The notes under the pieces: generated by a model
The model's input: only the letters and a program-made list of their open reading frames with translations
Database searches by the model: none
Told to the model about the DNA's origin: nothing
Program-made: the position numbers and the translations under genes
Shown: piece after piece, positions 1 to 5,288 of the stretch
Position numbering within the stretch: position 1 is the stretch's first letter
Layout: every line of letters starts with the position of its first letter
Assembly (NCBI GenBank): GCA_023393485.1
Contig: JAEWLD010000187.1
Span: forward strand, 1 to 5,680
DNA: 5,680 nucleotides
Direction: 5' to 3'
Origin: Bacteroidota bacterium
Lineage (GTDB): Bacteria > Bacteroidota > Bacteroidia > Flavobacteriales > Flavobacteriaceae

Positions 1-347
1 CCGGAAATCATTTCAATATCGTCGAGAACCAATTGCGCGACGGGCTGTTCCATCTTGAAGCCAAAGACTGGGAGCAAATTATCCTGGCCTACGAGCCGGT
101 TTGGGCCATCGGCACAGGTGAAACCGCATCGCCGGAGCAAGCCCAGGAGATGCATGCTTTTATTCGGGAAACTGTCCGCAAACAATACGGCAGCGACATC
201 GCTGACGATGTGTCTATCTTATACGGCGGCAGCGTCAAGCCAGACAACGCGCGCGACATATTTTCAAAGCCAGATGTTGATGGCGGACTGATTGGCGGCG
301 CGGCTTTGAAAGCCTCTGATTTTTCTGCGATTGCAAAAGCGGTTTGA
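1..347 (+). CDS. tpiA: Triosephosphate isomerase, C-terminal part (5' end outside window)
   Basis: This is the C-terminal part of the glycolytic enzyme that interconverts dihydroxyacetone phosphate and glyceraldehyde 3-phosphate in the cytoplasm. The reading frame is open from base 3 ([10 protein letters not shown]...), so the gene begins upstream of the window; the TTG at 33 is an internal Leu codon and not a start. Visible TIM-barrel hallmarks are [11 protein letters not shown], which holds the catalytic glutamate and the flexible loop 6 that closes over substrate, then [11 protein letters not shown] (loop 7, phosphate binding), then GGLIGGAAL (loop 8, phosphate binding). About 114 residues are present of the roughly 250 usual for the family, and the C-terminus (AKAV, then TGA) is intact. 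All active-site elements expected in this half are present, so the gene appears functional. The next gene has its own promoter, so tpiA probably does not depend on it. Confidence 0.97.
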   Translation, partial: GNHFNIVENQLRDGLFHLEAKDWEQIILAYEPVWAIGTGETASPEQAQEMHAFIRETVRKQYGSDIADDVSILYGGSVKPDNARDIFSKPDVDGGLIGGAALKASDFSAIAKAV

Positions 348-404
348 CTTACTTGTAAGAAAACTTGCTTCATTTTTCTGAAAAAGTGTTAATCATCGGC
401 TTTT

Positions 405-437
405 TTTGCTGTTTATCGAACAGCCTTTCTATATTTG
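405..437 (+). promoter_or_regulatory. Bacteroidota-type promoter of the secreted-protein gene
   Basis: A TTTG at 405-408 (-33 element) is followed after 21 bases by TATATTTG at 430-437, an exact match to the Bacteroidota -7 consensus TAnnTTTG. Spacing fits the family's sigma factor. The predicted transcription start lies about 6 bases downstream, leaving an untranslated leader of roughly 20 bases before the ATG at 464. This also argues against any start codon further upstream in the same frame. Confidence 0.7.
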
Positions 438-463
438 TCACTGCCCAAACACAATCTATCACA

Positions 464-910
464 ATGAAGCAGTTGATATTATCCGCAGCACTTATGCTCA
501 GCGCCGTAATTTCGGCCCAAACAGACTCGCAAACGCGATACACTTCGGACACGCGCCAGTATTACGTTTGGAGCGATGCCAGCAATTCGTACATCATGAA
601 GGAGAACGAGTTTGAAAACTCGGTGATCGATATCCGTGAAATCGGTTCGCGAAGCAATGGCTATATTTCCATCAGTATGGTTGACGACGGCGTGGCGCGT
701 TTGTACCACGGCTCAATCCAGGCTTTTTCGATTAACGAGAAAAAACAGCCAACCTGGCAATTGCGCTCAAAAACCCTGAAGTCAAAACTGACGTTCAACC
801 CTGATGACCATACCTTCACGTATCTTTATGAGGCAAACGACAAAAGGTATAACAAGATTTTCATTTTTAAGCTCAAGCCTGAAGAAAACCAGGACAAGGC
901 TGAGAATTGA
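464..910 (+). CDS. Small secreted or periplasmic protein of unknown function (148 aa)
   Basis: I do not recognise a named family. The frame is open from 365, but the ATG at 464 is chosen because it lies just after a good promoter and begins a typical signal peptide: MK, a hydrophobic stretch over residues 4-17, and a likely signal peptidase I site after Ala18 (I-S-A|Q). There is no cysteine, so it is not a lipoprotein. The mature part of about 130 residues is rich in aromatic and charged residues with alternating hydrophobic segments (YISISMV, IFIFKLKPE), which suggests a small beta-rich fold. It has no membrane segment after the signal and no recognisable catalytic motif. The C-terminus is acidic and polar. 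It follows tpiA by 116 bp and ends at a strong terminator, so it is a single-gene transcription unit. A role in the periplasm or at the outer membrane is inferred only from the signal peptide. Confidence 0.8.
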   Translation: MKQLILSAALMLSAVISAQTDSQTRYTSDTRQYYVWSDASNSYIMKENEFENSVIDIREIGSRSNGYISISMVDDGVARLYHGSIQAFSINEKKQPTWQLRSKTLKSKLTFNPDDHTFTYLYEANDKRYNKIFIFKLKPEENQDKAEN

Positions 911-937
911 GCCGGTTTGAACCGGTGATAAAGGTTG

Positions 938-972
938 GAGACTCTGAATTAAATTCAGAGTCTCTTTTTTTT
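938..972 (+). terminator. Strong intrinsic terminator after the secreted-protein gene
   Basis: A perfect 13-bp inverted repeat (938-950 paired with 952-964; core GACTCTGAATT / AATTCAGAGTC) is followed directly by eight T residues at 965-972. The apical pairs must open to form a loop, leaving about 11 bp of stem. The T-run is only on the plus side. Read from the minus strand, the hairpin is followed by CAACCTT, so it looks directional and serves the 464-910 gene rather than the convergent porin. Confidence 0.92.
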
Positions 973-981
973 ACAATCCGG

Positions 982-2223
982 TTAGATCCCAATTTCCACC
1001 TGAAACCGCAAATACCAATTGTTTCTGCCGGTGTTGTCGGAATATTGTTGCTTCTCGGTGGTAAATTCCGCCTGGAGTTTAAGCGCATGTTCCCAAATGT
1101 ATTTGTTGACCCCAAATGAAAATTGGTCTGTGTCGGGCGAAAACTCTTTGATTTCATCGGCCACTTTTTGGATCGAATAGCGCGCGACAAGTTCATATTT
1201 CTTCGCAAAACAATAACTCAGTTGATAATCCATTCCCCCGCCGTTGAAAACCGCGCGTGAAAGCGAAGCATCTGACGGATTCACGGTAATAGGATCATCT
1301 GAGTCGCGGCGCATATAGGTCATCATCGCCGCCCATCCGTTATATTTGGCAATCGCGTCGAGCAGTACCGTATTGATGTCACGCGCTTCATAAAGCAGGT
1401 CGCCGGTCTGCCCGAAGGTCTTACGCGCTTTTTGATTGATGTTGTACGCTGCTGAGACCATTAGTTTGGGTTTTTCCTCGCCCAGCAAATCGCCTTCAAA
1501 ATAGTGTCCGTCTTTTTTGAATTTGCCAAACGGCAATAACTCGACTTTCCCGGTAAATGATAATCCGTCGTTGTCCTTAACGGTCGAATTAGAAGTGTTC
1601 GTCGTCCAATTCCGGCCTTCGCCCAATGTTACCGCACCTTTGAAATTATAGGAAAACCTGTCGTCGAACTCATTGATGTTCGCCGCATGGAAACCGAAAT
1701 CACGATCAATCCCGAACTTAACATTGTTGATTGAACGGTCAGTAAGCTGAAGCGCGCCCGATGAATTGACGGTTTGCCGCGTTCCGGGAAGTTTCGTCAC
1801 GCCAAAACCAACCTGCCAGTGTTGATTCGGTTTATAGTAAAAGACCGCATCGCGGATCACGTTCAGGTTCTCGCCCGGCTTTTCGCTCCCGACATCGCCA
1901 GCGCCAAATGAAAGCTGGATGACATACAGAAATTTCGGGTTCCCGACAAAGCCGTCGAAACGCAAACGCAGACGGCGCACCTGTGCTTCGTAGAATGCAT
2001 CCTGATCTTCGTTGTCAAAATAAGTCAGCCTGTCCTGCATCCTAAAACGGATATTGAACTGAAACAAACTGTCCGGCGATGTGATTCCCACGCCTTTTCC
2101 AAAATTGTAGTACGGCACAGAAGTCAGCTTTAAATCATTGTCATGGTGATTCCTGACGATTTTGATTTCCTGGGCTTGCGAAATGAATGGAACCAGTGCG
2201 AATAGCAAGGCGAATTTTCTCAT
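982..2223 (-). CDS. Outer-membrane porin, phosphate-selective porin O/P-like
   Basis: This is a 413-residue outer-membrane beta-barrel protein resembling the OprO/OprP porin family. Residues 1-17 form a signal peptide with a likely cleavage after Ala17 (S-Q-A|Q). The N-terminal region LFQFNIRFRMQDRL followed by VRRLRLRFDGFVGNPKFLYV is the typical first-strand pattern of this family. The rest alternates short amphipathic strands, aromatic girdle residues and polar Asp/Asn/Gly loops, and it ends in a strand-like RFQVEIGI suited to recognition by the BAM machinery. Length is normal for the family. Many homologues are annotated as phosphate-selective, but substrate specificity cannot be read from the sequence, and no phosphate-transport gene lies nearby. 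It is transcribed divergently from prmA and convergently to the secreted-protein gene. The ATG at 2223 lies 34 bases after a good -7 element. Confidence 0.85.
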   Translation of the reverse strand: MRKFALLFALVPFISQAQEIKIVRNHHDNDLKLTSVPYYNFGKGVGITSPDSLFQFNIRFRMQDRLTYFDNEDQDAFYEAQVRRLRLRFDGFVGNPKFLYVIQLSFGAGDVGSEKPGENLNVIRDAVFYYKPNQHWQVGFGVTKLPGTRQTVNSSGALQLTDRSINNVKFGIDRDFGFHAANINEFDDRFSYNFKGAVTLGEGRNWTTNTSNSTVKDNDGLSFTGKVELLPFGKFKKDGHYFEGDLLGEEKPKLMVSAAYNINQKARKTFGQTGDLLYEARDINTVLLDAIAKYNGWAAMMTYMRRDSDDPITVNPSDASLSRAVFNGGGMDYQLSYCFAKKYELVARYSIQKVADEIKEFSPDTDQFSFGVNKYIWEHALKLQAEFTTEKQQYSDNTGRNNWYLRFQVEIGI

Positions 2224-2257
2224 GTTAAGAAAACATTAGTTGTGTGTTGGTTGGCGG

Positions 2258-2286
2258 CAAATTTAATGTTAATTGCCCCGTACCAA
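2258..2286 (-). promoter_or_regulatory. Porin gene promoter
   Basis: Read on the minus strand, TTG at 2286-2284 is followed after 18 bases by TAAATTTG at 2265-2258, an exact match to TAnnTTTG with accepted spacing. The predicted start of transcription is near 2251, giving an untranslated leader of roughly 27 bases before the ATG at 2223. Confidence 0.72.
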
Positions 2287-2308
2287 TATTAAGATAATAT
2301 TACCTTTG
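2273..2308 (+). promoter_or_regulatory. prmA-clpS operon promoter with very short leader
   Basis: TACCTTTG at 2301-2308 exactly matches the -7 consensus TAnnTTTG. The only upstream TTG (2273-2275) is 25 bases away, longer than usual, so the -33 element is doubtful. The -7 element ends 15 bases before the ATG at 2324, implying a leader of about 10 bases with no room for a Shine-Dalgarno interaction. The TTG at 2273 is not used as a start because it lies upstream of this promoter element. Confidence 0.55.
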
Positions 2309-2323
2309 CGGAAATTTTTGGTT

Positions 2324-3154
2324 ATGCACACGTATCTCGGCTATCATTTTACGATTGAACCCAAAGAACTCGGCTCCGAGATCCTGATTGCCGAACTCGG
2401 CGAAAAACCGTTCGAAAGCTTCATCGAAAGTGATTTCGGGATTGTTGCCTACATCAAAAAAGAGTTTTGGACAAAGGACATTCTGGACGATTTATACATT
2501 CTCCAATCGCCTGAATTTACAATCAGCTATAAGGTTGAGGAAATTGAACAAGTCAACTGGAATGAAGAATGGGAAAAAAATTTTGAGCCGATTGACGTTG
2601 ACGGAAAATGCCATGTGCGAGCGCCGTTTCACCCGAAAACCGATGCGCAGTACGACATCGTCATCGAACCCAAAATGAGCTTCGGCACAGGCCATCACGA
2701 AACCACGCACATGATGATCCAGCATTTGCTTGAAACCGATGTCAACGGAAAAAAGACGCTCGACATGGGTTGCGGCACGGCTATTCTGGCCATTTTAGCG
2801 GAAATGAAAGGCGCCGGCCCGATTGATGCGATTGATATCGATAACTGGTGTTACCTGAATTCGATTGAAAACGCCGAACGGAACGGTTGTTCGCAGATAA
2901 CGGTTCACGAAGGCGATGCGGCGCTTCTCCAGGGAAAATCCTACGACGTGATCATCGCAAACATCAACCGCAATATTTTGCTTAATGACATGCCGGCATA
3001 CGTCGATTCCCTGAACAAAGGCGGCATTCTTTTCCTCAGCGGTTTTTACGAGCAGGACATTCCTGCCATTGATGAATCATGTACTTCAAAAGGGCTGAAG
3101 TTTGTTAAAAAGCTCGGCAGGAACAATTGGGTTTCATTAAAATACGTAAATTAG
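2324..3154 (+). CDS. prmA: Ribosomal protein L11 methyltransferase PrmA
   Basis: PrmA uses S-adenosylmethionine to trimethylate amino groups of ribosomal protein L11 in the cytoplasm. The 276-residue product has the expected order. An N-terminal L11-recognition domain (about 1-95) ends in the conserved NWNEEWEKNF (residues 79-87 region). Then comes the PrmA signature PKMSFGTGHHETT (116-128). The Rossmann methyltransferase domain follows, with motif I DMGCGTAILAI (147-157), the acidic motif II IDIDNWC (170-176), and ANINRNIL (212-219), the counterpart of the family's catalytic-face motif. Length is normal for Bacteroidota PrmA. The ATG at 2324 is chosen because it sits just downstream of the -7 element and gives the usual N-terminus; the 17 extra codons from the TTG at 2273 are not plausible. 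clpS follows after 24 bp with no promoter between, so the two are probably co-transcribed. Confidence 0.96.
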   Translation: MHTYLGYHFTIEPKELGSEILIAELGEKPFESFIESDFGIVAYIKKEFWTKDILDDLYILQSPEFTISYKVEEIEQVNWNEEWEKNFEPIDVDGKCHVRAPFHPKTDAQYDIVIEPKMSFGTGHHETTHMMIQHLLETDVNGKKTLDMGCGTAILAILAEMKGAGPIDAIDIDNWCYLNSIENAERNGCSQITVHEGDAALLQGKSYDVIIANINRNILLNDMPAYVDSLNKGGILFLSGFYEQDIPAIDESCTSKGLKFVKKLGRNNWVSLKYVN

Positions 3155-3178
3155 TAGCTGGCTTTAAATCTTACCGAA

Positions 3179-3454
3179 ATGTCCGCAAAAGAAAAATTGC
3201 AGGAGGAATTGGCGCTCGCCGAAACCCTGGTTACCAATAACGAAATCATTATTTACAACGACGACGTCAACACTTTTGACCACGTCATTGACACATTGGT
3301 TCGTGTTTGCAGGCATACTGCCGAACAGGCCGAACAATGTTCGCTGATCATCCATTACACGGGCAAATGCACGGTCAAGACCGGTCCGCTCAAGGAACTG
3401 ATTCCGCAATGTACCCAATTGCTTGAAGCCGGACTCAGCGCTGAAATCATATAA
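3179..3454 (+). CDS. clpS: ATP-dependent Clp protease adaptor ClpS
   Basis: ClpS is a small cytoplasmic adaptor that binds proteins with destabilising N-terminal residues and hands them to the ClpAP-type unfoldase-protease. The 91-residue product has the family pattern: a flexible N-terminal tail (1-21) used to engage the unfoldase, then IIIYNDDVNTFDHVIDTL. Asn27-Asp28-Asp29 correspond to the N-degron alpha-amino-binding residues (Asn34-Asp35-Asp36 in E. coli), and LIIHYTGKC has His59 matching E. coli His66. Phe33 stands where E. coli has the gatekeeper Met40, so side-chain preference could differ. Length is close to that of other bacterial ClpS proteins. It is the second gene of the prmA operon. 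Its stop codon overlaps the A-run that serves as the T-tract of the convergent gene's terminator. Confidence 0.95.
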   Translation: MSAKEKLQEELALAETLVTNNEIIIYNDDVNTFDHVIDTLVRVCRHTAEQAEQCSLIIHYTGKCTVKTGPLKELIPQCTQLLEAGLSAEII

Positions 3455-3480
3455 AAAAAGCCCTCGGTTGAGGGCTTTGT
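3453..3480. terminator. Bidirectional intrinsic terminator between clpS and the lipoprotein gene
   Basis: A perfect 9-bp stem (AAAGCCCTC at 3457-3465 paired with GAGGGCTTT at 3470-3478) encloses a four-base loop, GGTT. On the minus strand it is preceded by a seven-A run at 3453-3459, which gives a good T-tract after the hairpin for the lipoprotein transcript. On the plus strand the trailing run is only TTTGTCATTT, so termination of prmA-clpS is probably weaker. The A-run includes the last two bases of the clpS stop codon. Confidence 0.88.
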
Positions 3481-3500
3481 CATTTCCAACGTTTTGGATA

Positions 3501-3956
3501 CTATTGGTTGGCTGCTTTACTGAAATAAACTGTTGTTTCAGTTGTCAAACCGCCCGCGGTAGAAGTCTGGGTAATTTGCAGTTCGGAATTGGTGAGTTTC
3601 GTAATTTCATAAGTTCCGCCGTATTCGCCGCCGGCAATGGTCAAAGTATTGTCGGTACGGGTATATTCTTGCGGCGTCGCGGCATCTTCGGTGCAGACGT
3701 TTGACGCATTATGGAAATAAATCACGTCATTCACATGACCGTCGTCGGTAAATTCAATATAATTTTTGTCACAACCGGGTTCGTTTGATTCGTAATTCGT
3801 AACGTAATCTTCGCCTGAAACCGAGAGCACGGTTTTCACGACGTTCCATTTCGCGGTCAAATCGCCGCCAAGCGGGTTTTCATTGTCATCGCTGCTGCAC
3901 GAAAACGAAAGCGCGCCAACGGCCAGTGCAACTGCTAAAAATTTGATCTTCTTCAT
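3501..3956 (-). CDS. Lipocalin-like lipoprotein (151 aa)
   Basis: This is a probable outer-membrane lipoprotein of the lipocalin-like type common in Flavobacteriia. The start at 3956 gives MKKIKFL, a hydrophobic segment, and a lipobox LSFSC with lipidated Cys20. An in-frame ATG at 3983 would add nine polar residues ahead of the signal peptide and lies upstream of the predicted transcription start, so it is rejected. After Cys20 comes SSDDNEN; such acidic residues resemble the lipoprotein export signal that directs Bacteroidota lipoproteins to the cell surface. The mature domain begins with LTAKWNVVK, a degenerate form of the family's opening GKW motif. It continues with YIEFTDDGHV, YTRTDNTLTI and YEITKLTNSELQIT, the beta-strand pattern typical of these domains, and ends in TTVYFSKA. 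Cys62 and Cys88 could form a disulfide. The ligand is unknown. Confidence 0.85.
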   Translation of the reverse strand: MKKIKFLAVALAVGALSFSCSSDDNENPLGGDLTAKWNVVKTVLSVSGEDYVTNYESNEPGCDKNYIEFTDDGHVNDVIYFHNASNVCTEDAATPQEYTRTDNTLTIAGGEYGGTYEITKLTNSELQITQTSTAGGLTTETTVYFSKAANQ

Positions 3957-3980
3957 TGTATTTAGGTTATAGTTATGGTT

Positions 3981-3988
3981 CAAAAATA
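3981..3988 (-). promoter_or_regulatory. -7 element of the lipoprotein gene
   Basis: TATTTTTG on the minus strand (3988-3981) matches TAnnTTTG exactly and ends 24 bases before the chosen ATG. The nearest TTTG upstream (4006-4003) is only 14 bases away, shorter than usual, so the -33 part is uncertain. Its position excludes the longer reading from the ATG at 3983. Confidence 0.5.
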
Positions 3989-4063
3989 TAAAATCGATAA
4001 CGCAAACCGTTGGCGCATTAGTATTTTTAAGAATAAATTATAATGTGTTGGGCTGTAAACCAA

Positions 4064-4504
4064 TTACTTATTCAAATGCTTGCGCCAATACCCGTGCGGC
4101 AGGTAATCTTTGACGACGCCATAAATGAATGTGCCGATCAGCGCGCCGACCAAAATGAAGATCATCGGCAAAAAGCCTGCGCCAAGCATGATGAAGATCG
4201 GTCCGGGACATGCGCCGACAAGCGCCCAGCCGAGTCCGAAAAACAATCCGCCGATCCAATAGCGGTAAGAGCCGGGTTCTTTATCTGAAATCACAATCGG
4301 CTTGCCTTTGATATCTTTAACGTTTTTGCGTTTGATCAATTGGACGCCAATCACCCCGACAGCGATGGCAGAACCGATGATGCCATACATATGAAACGAC
4401 TGGAAATGGAACATTTCATAAATGCGATACCATGAAACGGCTTCACTTTTTGTAAGTATGATTCCGAAAATGAATCCGACGAGAAGATATTTGAGTGCTT
4501 TCAT
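4064..4504 (-). CDS. DUF6691-type YeeE/YedE transporter half (146 aa)
   Basis: This is the smaller half of a split YeeE/YedE-type sulfur transporter in the inner membrane. The 146 residues hold about four hydrophobic segments (roughly 5-19, 38-56, 82-107 and 109-131). A basic cytoplasmic-type loop KRKNVKDIKGK lies at 58-68. The diagnostic motif is GLGWALVGACPGP (90-102), whose Cys99 is the only cysteine in the protein; the GxCPGP loop is the re-entrant pore motif of YeeE/YedE proteins. The gene lies downstream of the other half (start at 5197) on the same strand, with a 135-bp gap. I see no TAnnTTTG element in that gap, so co-transcription is likely. The probable role is uptake of thiosulfate or another reduced sulfur compound together with its neighbour. 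Substrate is inferred from the family and not shown here. Confidence 0.88.
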   Translation of the reverse strand: MKALKYLLVGFIFGIILTKSEAVSWYRIYEMFHFQSFHMYGIIGSAIAVGVIGVQLIKRKNVKDIKGKPIVISDKEPGSYRYWIGGLFFGLGWALVGACPGPIFIMLGAGFLPMIFILVGALIGTFIYGVVKDYLPHGYWRKHLNK

Positions 4505-4639
4505 TTTTTAGTGGTTAGTTGTTGGTGGTTAGTCGCTGGAAGCTGCAAGTCTGCACTGTCAACGATATTTGTCTTTACTAAATTCGATGGTCCTATTTGT
4601 CATTTCATCCAGCCGCTAGCAACTAGCTGGTGGCCGCTT
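4505..4639. repeat. Repeat-bearing spacer between the transporter halves
   Basis: The spacer between the two transporter genes is of unusual composition. GTGGTTAGT occurs exactly twice, at 4511-4519 and 4525-4533 (period 14). At the other end GCTAG-CAA-CTAGC forms a perfect small hairpin (4615-4627). The two ends are imperfect inverted copies of each other: pairing 4510-4540 with 4608-4638 gives 19 Watson-Crick pairs, 8 G-T pairs and 4 mismatches over 31 positions, the best block being CGCTGGA-type bases at 4535-4540 against TCCAGC at 4608-4613. No coding frame here is credible. It may be a degenerate dispersed intergenic repeat or the remnant of a small non-autonomous element; a single window cannot show copy number. 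Confidence 0.5.
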
Positions 4640-5197
4640 CTAGAATATCATCGGCAAAATCCACCAGGACATGATCAATCCGCCTACAAAAAAACCAACC
4701 ACAGCTTTTAGCGATGGCACTTGAAGATTGCTCAGCCCGGAAATCGCGTGACCCGAAGTGCAACCGCCCGCATAACGGCTTCCAAAACCGATCAAAACCC
4801 CGCCGACGGTCAGGATAAAAATCATCTTTGGTGAGCTAAAGGCTTCGTTCCCGAAAATACTTTCAGGCAACAAACGGCCAAATGGCGGCTCGATGCCCAT
4901 TTTCTGCAGCTCGCCGATGGTTTCAGGATTGATCGCGACGTTTGATGGATCGGCCATGTAATGGACGGCTACGAAACCGCCGATCATCGCACCGATCACG
5001 ACTGCGAAATTCCACATTTGCGCGCGCCAGTCAAACTGGAAAAACGGCACATATTTCCCGGCGCCGGCCATTGAACACAGTGACCGCAAGTTGGTTGACA
5101 TTCCGAAAACTTTACCGAAATAAATGAGCGTCAGCATGATAAGCCCAATAAGCGGCCCGGCAACGTACCAGGGCCAGGTTTGTGAGAGAAATTCCAT
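4640..5197 (-). CDS. YeeE/YedE family sulfur transporter half (185 aa)
   Basis: This inner-membrane protein is the larger half of a split YeeE/YedE (sulfur transport domain) transporter. The 185 residues have hydrophobic segments at roughly 10-29, 63-80, 125-140 and 163-184. Between the second and third lies a polar, probably extracytoplasmic loop (about 82-122). The family signature is GSRYAGGCTSGHAISG (139-154) with Cys146; a second cysteine lies in LRSLCSMAG (Cys41). The only cysteine of the partner protein, in its GACPGP loop, makes a third. TsuA-type thiosulfate transporters use conserved cysteines along the pore to pass thiosulfate, so this pair probably makes one equivalent pore. The ATG at 5197 follows a -7 element by 15 bases. 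No periplasmic binding protein, rhodanese or sulfur oxidase gene lies within the window, so the substrate is inferred from family only. Confidence 0.9.
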   Translation of the reverse strand: MEFLSQTWPWYVAGPLIGLIMLTLIYFGKVFGMSTNLRSLCSMAGAGKYVPFFQFDWRAQMWNFAVVIGAMIGGFVAVHYMADPSNVAINPETIGELQKMGIEPPFGRLLPESIFGNEAFSSPKMIFILTVGGVLIGFGSRYAGGCTSGHAISGLSNLQVPSLKAVVGFFVGGLIMSWWILPMIF

Positions 5198-5212
5198 TGG
5201 TTGGTTTTTTTA

Positions 5213-5220
5213 CAAAAATA
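5213..5220 (-). promoter_or_regulatory. -7 element of the sulfur transporter operon
   Basis: TATTTTTG on the minus strand (5220-5213) matches TAnnTTTG exactly and ends 15 bases before the ATG at 5197. No TTG occurs 17-23 bases upstream; that region instead holds an inverted repeat (5228-5242), so transcription may depend on an activator. Confidence 0.5.
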
Positions 5221-5227
5221 GCAAAAC

Positions 5228-5248
5228 ACATCGAGGCGATGTCCATCG
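5228..5248. promoter_or_regulatory. Candidate operator with three alternating CATCG/CGATG half-sites
   Basis: ACATCG-AGG-CGATGT (5228-5242) is a perfect 6-3-6 inverted repeat, and CGATG-TC-CATCG (5237-5248) is a second, overlapping one sharing the middle half-site. The array lies where the -33 element of the transporter promoter should be and upstream of the divergent DUF4199 gene. A binding site for a transcription factor is an inference from symmetry and place only. Confidence 0.35.
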
Positions 5249-5264
5249 GCTCAAAATAAACGCT

Positions 5265-5281
5265 TAAATTTGACATCAAAT
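5265..5281 (+). promoter_or_regulatory. -7 element of the DUF4199 gene with overlapping palindrome
   Basis: TAAATTTG at 5265-5272 matches TAnnTTTG exactly and ends 16 bases before the ATG at 5289; no TTG is found at the -33 position. A perfect palindrome ATTTGA-CA-TCAAAT (5268-5281) overlaps the end of the element and the predicted transcription start, where a bound repressor would block initiation. The leader would be only about 10 bases. Confidence 0.5.
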
Positions 5282-5288
5282 CCACCAA

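Noticed and set aside
348..390. Possible terminator after tpiA (CTTAC-TT-GTAAG at 348-359 and CATTTTT/AAAAAGTG at 371-388)
   Set aside because: Both stems are short and AT-rich or have a very tight loop, and no T-run follows. Not strong enough to annotate.
365..463. Upstream extension of the secreted-protein gene by 33 codons
   Set aside because: The segment contains the promoter (405-437), and starting at 464 gives a standard signal peptide; the extension would bury it.
907..1119. Plus-strand frame of 70 codons overlapping the porin 3' end
   Set aside because: It starts inside the terminator region and is antisense to the porin; no promoter or protein-like composition.
3957..3983. N-terminal extension of the lipoprotein from the ATG at 3983
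   Set aside because: It would begin upstream of the predicted transcription start and place polar residues ahead of the lipoprotein signal peptide.
3984..4063. Terminator after the DUF6691 gene
   Set aside because: Only a 4-bp stem (AACG/CGTT at 3999-4011) was found and no usable T-run, so read-through toward the lipoprotein gene cannot be excluded.
4511..4711. Plus-strand open frame of 66 codons over the transporter spacer
   Set aside because: Its Trp/Val/Ser-rich product comes from the GGTTAGT-type repeats, and its second half is antisense to a well-supported transporter gene.
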